Origin: Nematopogon swammerdamellus
Lineage: Eukaryota; Arthropoda; Insecta; Lepidoptera; Adelidae
Length of the DNA: 64,000 nucleotides
NCBI GenBank assembly: GCA_946902875.1
Contig: OX336349.1
Coordinates: forward strand, 11,431,891-11,495,890
Reading direction: 5' to 3'
The notes beneath the pieces were generated by a model. The model had not been told where the DNA came from. It worked only from the letters and a program-made list of their open reading frames with translations, and did no database searches. The translations under genes and the position numbers were made by a program. This document shows, one piece after another, positions 58,101-64,000 of the stretch (within the stretch, counting starts at the first letter, position 1; every line of letters begins with the position of its first letter).

Positions 58101-58799
58101 CGTAAGAGATTTATCTGCAGAGAGCGGATGAGTAAGTCCTGTCTATTGAAATGTTATCGGTCGGTCGCGACGGGCATGAGTGTCCCGCGGAGAGTCCGTC
58201 GCTCGTCTAGACATATATTCTCTGGGCCTAGTATTTGTTTAAACCAAAACGTTAGAAGAATGTTAATAATTTGGTTGTTAGGCGCCGACGCGCCCGCCGC
58301 TCTTGGAGTCATAGGTTTCAAAAACCACGTGGACAAACTGCACAAAAGCTCACAACACACGGTGCAGCGACGAATGACTTGAATGAAAGCATTGTGAGGA
58401 AACCTAATGTGCCAAGAAAATTAGGACGATGCATTAGCAATACGAAAGTGTTGCGTATCCCGCTGCCGAGGAGAGCAGATTGGTAAACGTAAGGCTAACA
58501 ATGACGCAGGCTGTGGACGCAGGCCTATCGTACCCAGCTCTAGAACAGTAGAAGCACGAAGGTCAGTAAACGATTGCTTAGGATGGCGATGGTGATGTGG
58601 AAGAAAATTGCTTTTTACACACGGTGATGTGTAAAAAGCACTCGTTAGCGTCACGCGTGTCGGGTTACCAAATGACTGTCAGTACTCTCCAACCTAAAAA
58701 TCCTCGAGATACCGCTATAGATGTTTACACATCAGAAACAAGAAAATATTGAATTAATTCCAGGATAACATTTTCTAATAAATAAAGCGAAGTTTCTAC
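55132..58799. other. No gene seen; CpG-rich islets
   Basis: GGC/GCG-rich islets lie at 56247-56305 and 57396-57560; their ORFs are Ala/Arg/Gly low complexity. A plus-strand ORF at 57987-58382 crosses TTGTTGCAGGTACGTAAG, an acceptor and donor side by side, and is not convincing as coding. A 12-bp-stem hairpin TGCTTTTTACAC with GTGTAAAAAGCA lies at about 58609-58640. Confidence 0.35.
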
Positions 58800-58996
58800 G
58801 GCCCTGTAACTGTAACCTACGTCAATATATGAATAGCTAGAACGAATAACTCGAGAGCCACTTCATCGATTTACACAGGGTTTTCACTATTCTGTCACTT
58901 CTCAAGATGGTTTTGTATAAATCATAACGCTACATCATCGGCGGCCTGAGCTGTGAGCAAAACGCCACGCTAAGCGAAGCTGCCGGCAAAAGCTAG
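58800..58996 (+). mobile_element. Helitron-like element with CTAG end
   Basis: Ends AGCGAAGCTGCCGGCAAAAGCTAG followed by T at 58997. The interior (ATAACTCGAGAGCCAC, ATCGATTTACA, CATCGGCGGCCTGAGCTGTG) matches 11719-11880. Non-coding and about 200 bp. Confidence 0.65.
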
Positions 58997-59892
58997 TACT
59001 GATATAAAGTTAGAACTAGTTTTTGTTCGTGCCTATTGGCTTATTTAGCCATTCGGGCTAGCTCACGTGAAATTCCATTTCACATCCAGAAGTGGCCTGA
59101 ATGACGGGTTCAAGAGAAATAACCGATACGACCTTTATAATAGCGGAGAAGTGGAGTGTTGTGCACAAACTCCGGCACGACTTCGTCTAGACGTTCGGAC
59201 GGTGACATACAGACGAGCAGCGGATGGCGCCACCGAATTGTAATCCAATGAAAACCCGACGACACAATAGTCTGACTGAAGGAATACTCGGGGGTGGAAA
59301 TAAATCTTTTGAGCGTTGACTGACATGTTTAATTGTTTACCCTCGTCAGTACCAGCTCAGCATTGCGTATCGGTAAGCTTATGTACGAGATATGCTGTAG
59401 CGGACTCATATGCTTTGGCTTGTTCAAATCATATAAATTATGTTAAATGTTAAAACAAAGCTATGTTCAAACTTACTAAAATTACAGGAATTTTATCTTC
59501 GACCTCCTCTGACTTGGATAATATTTTTATTGCGAAAAATTCGACAAATTTTCCCAATTTTTCTATGCCACCTCTGGCCCATTATAACTACCTAAAAATC
59601 CGTTTTCGGAACGTTTAGTTTATGAAAATGTACTTGTAGTATCGATAACATCGTTGGCATTCGTCCAAAGATGTTTATTTTCTCCTTTTTATGATATAGG
59701 AGTTTGAAATGTGGGGTTTTTTGCTGGAAATATACGGATATCCGCAAGAGAAACTACCGCTTCCGTAAACGGTAATTAGTACAGTCTGGGGTAATTAGTA
59801 AGTCTCTACAAATTTAGTTTCGCGTACGTCACCTGAATTTTGTGTGTTACAAAATAATGTATTTTCATACAAAGTTTCAATTTTCTAGGACT
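58997..59892. other. No gene seen
   Basis: Unassigned AT-rich DNA. An abrupt GGGCTAGCTCACGTGAAATTC block at 59055 resembles part of the Helitron-like 3' region but is not in a complete element. Confidence 0.4.
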
Positions 59893-60009
59893 AACCATTT
59901 GGATGGATGAGAAAAGCGGAAGACCGCGTGTGGTGGCGCGCCTTGGGAGAGGCCTATGTCCAGCAGTGGACCGATACAGGCTGATGATGATAATGATGAT
60001 GAACCATTT
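59893..60009 (+). mobile_element. Very short RTE retrotransposon 3' tail
   Basis: 59901-59990 encodes the last residues of an RTE/BovB-like polyprotein, including EDRVWWRALGEAYVQQWTD and a stop, followed by an ATGATGATAATGATGATG-like tail, the microsatellite tail of RTE elements. AACCATTT occurs on both sides, at 59893-59900 and 60002-60009, as a target duplication. Only about 100 bp of the element was copied. Confidence 0.88.
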
Positions 60010-60017
60010 AGAAGTTA

Positions 60018-60105
60018 AGGGGCTGTGACATACGGACGGACAACAAAGTGATACTATAAGTGTCCTTTTTTACCATTTTGGTAGGAACCCTAAAAAGGTC
60101 ACAAT
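60018..60105 (-). repeat. GGGTTCC-type short repeat, antisense
   Basis: The reverse complement reads TTTTAGGGTTCCTACCAAAA, then CACTTATAGTATCACTTTG and GTCCGTCCGTATGTC, the typical order of the common lepidopteran short repeat. Related to 35626, 46438 and 51860. Confidence 0.55.
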
Positions 60106-60109
60106 AAGC

Positions 60110-60242
60110 GAGTTTAATGTTTAATATATTCATAGCTTTGCACTTGTATTTTCTTATTATCTACTTTATTTCACATTTTAAAAATAAAGTAGATAATAAG
60201 AAAACACGAGTGCAAAGCTATGAATATATTAAACATAAACTC
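60110..60242. repeat. Fold-back repeat with 61-bp arms
   Basis: Left arm 60110-60171 and right arm 60182-60242 are inverted repeats with two substitutions and one single-base gap, around a 10-bp loop. Flanks show no duplication. It could form a long hairpin RNA. Confidence 0.9.
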
Positions 60243-61040
60243 TTCTAATCATTACAGATGAAATTAGAGTACTTGCTAATAATTAATTATTTAATGTCAA
60301 TTATTGACACGGTGCTCATTTATTTAGGTAGTTTTTCTTGTCTTTATCTGAATCGAAACAACTTTTGTTAAATTTTTTTTTGTTTTTGTTTATTCATTGT
60401 GAAAACCTCCTACTCGTCTATACCGATGAATAAATCGATGTTAGTTTTATATTGTCTCACATAGATTACTATTGATAATAAATACGTATATAAAAAAATA
60501 CGTTTCGTAGTAAAACCCTATTAGTTTTTATATAATAATGAGTATTTGATAGATAACCGAGACAGTTCCGAACAGAGGCGGGTACCGGAGATAACGTCAC
60601 GTGACGCCACATCACTCCGCGTCGGCTACGGTGGTGCTGCGATGGTGGAGGTGTCCGCCGCACTCTCCTCTCTACATATTTTATCTAAATGCATTAGAAA
60701 GTTCCTCCGACGGACGACGACCACGGTTCAAGTGCGCCTCGTCGGTCTTGTAATTAATATTGACCTTTACGGCATTACCATTACACGTGATATGACGTGA
60801 TATTACCATTATCTTACGTCCGAAACGCCGCACGACCGAGAGACGAATGTGAGTCGCGACAGATATTTATCGGGCAATCAAATAAAAAGGATGGAATAAG
60901 TCGACACTTCGAGGAGATGAAGTCATTCAGTGAAACTTGCACTAACTTCACCACTTTCGGCTAAAATGTAGCTGCAGCACCGCAGCGCCGGTTAACTCCT
61001 ATCAGATGTATGTGAAATGCGAGAAATGATCGGAGGTTGT
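60243..61040. other. No gene seen
   Basis: Unassigned DNA. Short ORFs at 60469-60800 on both strands have no recognisable features. Confidence 0.4.
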
Positions 61041-61617
61041 GAAAAAAAATATTATAAAACCCGACTGATTAAAAAAATAAGGAAACTTTGAACGTGTTCG
61101 TTATGAGTTATGACAATTGCATTTGTAGGACCGCACATTTGTTTGCCGACAGGCAACATGTTTCATCGAGCTTTGCCTCTTCTAGTATTTAGTTCGATGC
61201 CTAATACAAAGTAGCTTAATACAAGACGGCTGCGGTTTCCGAAGGCGGTCGATAGCTCGACGTCGATAGACCGTGAATTTATGCACCTGAACATGGATGA
61301 ATCAATCAGTAATCAATCTGAATTAAAACAAGTGGAAGTAATTATTCTGATTGGCCGTGACGAATCGCCATTCCATCATTAATTCATGGCCAAAATCACA
61401 TAACATGGATAACCGTAGTCGGATGCGAGGCCGAAGGAAAACCAAAACATCACAAATCATACACAGTACCCGGCAGTAAATAATGAGCATCGAGCTTAGA
61501 ACGAGGCGTGTGGAAGGACTCGAATATGCAGATCTAGCCCAACTACAGAATTTCGATCAACTTTCCTTGTTATTTCCTTCTTTTTTTTGTAGTCGGGTTT
61601 TATAATATTTTTATTTT
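61041..61617. mobile_element. 580-bp element with imperfect terminal inverted repeats
   Basis: The left end reads AAAATATTATAAAACCCGAC (61047-61066) and the right end is its reverse complement (about 61590-61610); similarity extends inward over (A) runs and AAGGAAA. The inner right part also occurs at 26971-27085. No transposase ORF. The outermost bases are symmetrical, so the duplication cannot be separated from the ends. Superfamily not determined. Confidence 0.55.
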
Positions 61618-63587
61618 ATTCTTGGAGTGTTCATTCATACACGGTCACATGGAAGCCTGCGACGGTGCGGGGGGCGGAGGCGAGACCGGCGGCGGCAGTC
61701 GCAGCGTGTGCGCCGCGACCGCGTGAATAATGTAACAGCGGAGCGGTCGCTTATCGAGCTTTTTGCAGGGCGTCTCCAGCGAGTAATTTTCGTGAAACGG
61801 ATTGATTAAAGCAGCCAGATGTGAGACAATGGCGGCTCTTTAAATCGTGTTGCGCAAGCGTCGGTGAAATGTTGGAGGCGCGGCGAACCCTCACGCTCGA
61901 TTCCAACTTAGTACGACGAATACAGGAACACTCCTGCGAACATTATGTGTACGAAGCGTGGAAACAACTGCACACGTTTGTGTGGTGTGTGTGATTATGC
62001 CTTTATGCAGCGAACGTCTCAATTGGCTTCATGACCTAAGTGCATTGAGTTATAAGTGCGCCACGCAACTTGCAACATATTTGAAAACATTGGTTGCGAA
62101 ATCGCCAATCACGTCGCGTGGCCACGGTACAGAGCCTTCTTATGTGGGCACAACACAGCACGTAGTCCATTATTTGCTTGTGCGTAGATTTGCTTTCGAG
62201 AGATACGATGTCGATGTAATTGTTGATGTATTTATTTTTTTACTAAGCTTGGAATAGAGCACCGCGCGTGAACCTCTGTGCGTTACGGACGGAGACTGGT
62301 GGGCGCTTACGTCACTTGCGACTTTTTAACACTTTCGACATCATCGGTTCGCGAGAAGCGTTTAGTGCGCCGGACGCGCGGCGTTGCAGGTTCGCAGCAT
62401 TATGTCGCTACCTCGCACCGCGCGGCCCCGAACCTGTCGCGGAATGGAAGCGATGCCAGTAAATTATGCAGGTTTAACAAGTACAACTCTGAAGAAATAA
62501 TAACGAAAGCGCTTATTTTTGACGGAATTTAGAGCATTACTAGCACTCGTGACGCGCGGCGCGTCTGATATGCGACCGGGTTGCGACATTTTGTTGGTTT
62601 ATGTCACGCGTTGCTTCCGTGCTCCTGTAGAGTAGACAGACACTGCTCTGGATGTCACATACATGACGAGTATCTGCGAAACTGTAATATCCTGTGAAGA
62701 CTGTGCATGAAATGTAAGCAAAATAATGATCGAAACTCTACCATAAGGAAGCTTTTAAAACTCCTGTTAAAAAACGAGTATCACAGATTATGCTAGTAAA
62801 ACTAATTAGGTATTAATTTAGTAAATTATTGACGATGTAATGAGACGAGAGCAAGGAAGAAGCCTCGCGTGGGCACCGGCTCTCCGCCGCCGCGCCGCCG
62901 ACCGTCGAGTCGCCTCTCGCAGACGGAGCTTCTCTCTAGTCTAGCACTAATAATATTAATGGTCGATGTAATATATAATAAAATTAATGATCGGTGCTGT
63001 GTTATCAGCAATCCTTTAAATTATGAGATGCTTACATAACTTTCTTCTTAAATAATCCGAGGCTAATGGACGCAGTTGATTTATCTAAGCGTGGCGCTCT
63101 CGCAGCGGCCCCGAGGGCCTTACTGTTATATTCTTCGCCGAGGGCGTTCTGTCGCTTTCTGTTCGGCTTCCAAGTCGGCTGTCGACCCCATTACTGCGTG
63201 CAATTACATACATAGTGAGTACGCCACACAACACCGTGCTAGCACGTAGCGCGCGCGGCACTAGGCACCCACCACCCACGCACCTATTGTCTACTAAAGT
63301 GCTCGGTTAATACATTTAATAATATGACACGATTTTTAGTTTAAATGTCACTGAAAATTCCACATTGCAACACCTCTAACTAAAGCCATCGCACCATAAA
63401 GTTATATTTAGGCGTATCTCCGTTTCCACTGTGCTTAAGAACACGCAAATACTTTTTTGGGAAATTACCGTTGGGAATCGAACTAAGGAATCGAATTTAG
63501 AGAGCGCGCAGCTCTCTCGAGCTGCTGCGAATTGTCAGTTTGTTTTACGCTTTCAACTCATTTTGCCTGCTTACTTACTGATTGCAG
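61618..63587. other. No gene seen; CpG-rich islets
   Basis: GGCGG-rich islet at 61660-61730 contains a 25-codon Gly-rich ORF (ATG 61649) that is probably chance. A second islet lies at 62870-62915. Numerous short ORFs without domains. Confidence 0.35.
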
Positions 63588-63640
63588 CCTAGTAACTAAA
63601 GCAATTAGCATGTCGAGTGCAGCGGTGTGTTGTGGCTGTG
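63588..63640 (+). CDS. Candidate small exon with start codon, weak
   Basis: A good acceptor (pyrimidine-rich stretch ending TTACTGATTGCAG, AG at 63586-63587) precedes ATG 63610, which encodes MSSAAVCCGCG before a donor GTACGT at 63641; GTAAGT at 63650 is a second donor, but a TAA intervenes at 63646. The CxxCG-like end could open a zinc-binding domain in the next exon, but eleven residues are far too few to say. Chance occurrence is quite possible. Confidence 0.15.
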
Positions 63641-64000
63641 GTACGTAATGTAAGTACTCTCAGGTGCGGTGGCCGGTGGTGCACGTCCGCACCGAACACA
63701 TACCCGCGACTGCTACATTTCTAATAGCAAACATTTGCCGTAAACGGCGACAACTACCATTTGTCCGGGTGAAATACAGCCGCTAATGTTCTCAGGCGCA
63801 CGGGCGACGTGCCGCGTGCGTGTCGTTCGCTTTACACTTTCTACCTAAGTACTTCACGTCGCGAAATCAGTGCGGCTTTCAGCCGGAGCGTGTGCGTATG
63901 CGCCGCTTTGTGAATATTCATATGGAAAACCACCGCTGGGATAAATGGACTGTGCCACTATTGCTTACCGACATAACATGAACTGACGCCATACCATCCT
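63641..64000. other. No gene seen
   Basis: CpG-moderate DNA running off the window end. No feature supported. Confidence 0.4.

Overview
The window looks like intronic or intergenic nuclear DNA of an insect, most likely a moth or butterfly. The background is AT-rich with no bacterial gene organisation: no operons, no ribosome binding sites, no long ORFs. It is crowded with short mobile elements of types I know from lepidopteran genomes: Helitron-like elements ending in CTAG, RTE-type non-LTR retrotransposon tails, A-tailed SINEs, hAT- and Harbinger-like MITEs and fold-back hairpins. The lepidopteran assignment is an inference from these repeats. Only one stretch reads convincingly as host protein-coding sequence.

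Layout. 1-7450: mostly unassigned DNA, with a higher-order tandem array (1662-2150) inside 28-bp direct repeats and a CpG-rich zone (about 6820-7450) that looks like an untranslated first exon with a splice donor at 7190. 7450-22900: a full A-tailed SINE, a composite hAT-like insertion (12324-12900), a decayed SINE, an unrecognised two-strand ORF region (15838-16216), a Helitron-like end, a Harbinger-like MITE with a TAA duplication, and a 5'-truncated RTE retrotransposon with target duplications. 22902-23374: the coding exon (102 codons, phase-0 end, GT donor). 23400-28800: five SINE copies or fragments, a decayed jockey-like LINE (minus strand), a 76-bp-arm fold-back element, and a hairpin-bearing repeat shared with 18655 and 13020. 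30850-34430: paired palindromes and a Helitron-rich zone; one Helitron-like element (31838-33242) carries a 67/68-bp minisatellite that inverts part way. 34430-48500: CpG-rich islets, small MITEs, two copies of a tRNA-headed SINE (one inserted inside a Helitron-like element) and more SINE tails. 48500-64000: common lepidopteran-type repeats, a hAT MITE with 8-bp duplications, a SINE whose head joins a tRNA-like A box to a 5S rRNA-like segment, a second RTE tail, a fold-back and a 580-bp TIR element, then a weak small-exon candidate near 63600.

How it fits together. The simplest reading is the 5' part of one long-intron gene on the plus strand. CpG-rich first-exon candidates (about 6900-7189, possibly 45080-45242) and the coding exon at 23069-23374 would feed exons outside the window, and the introns have filled with mobile elements. 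The link between these exons is inference. I found no sign of a prokaryotic or viral gene system, and no CRISPR array. The most unusual things here are repeat architectures: the tRNA/5S chimeric SINE that shares its body with a tRNA-only SINE, the inverted minisatellite inside a Helitron-like element, the mosaic short repeats and the higher-order array at 1662.
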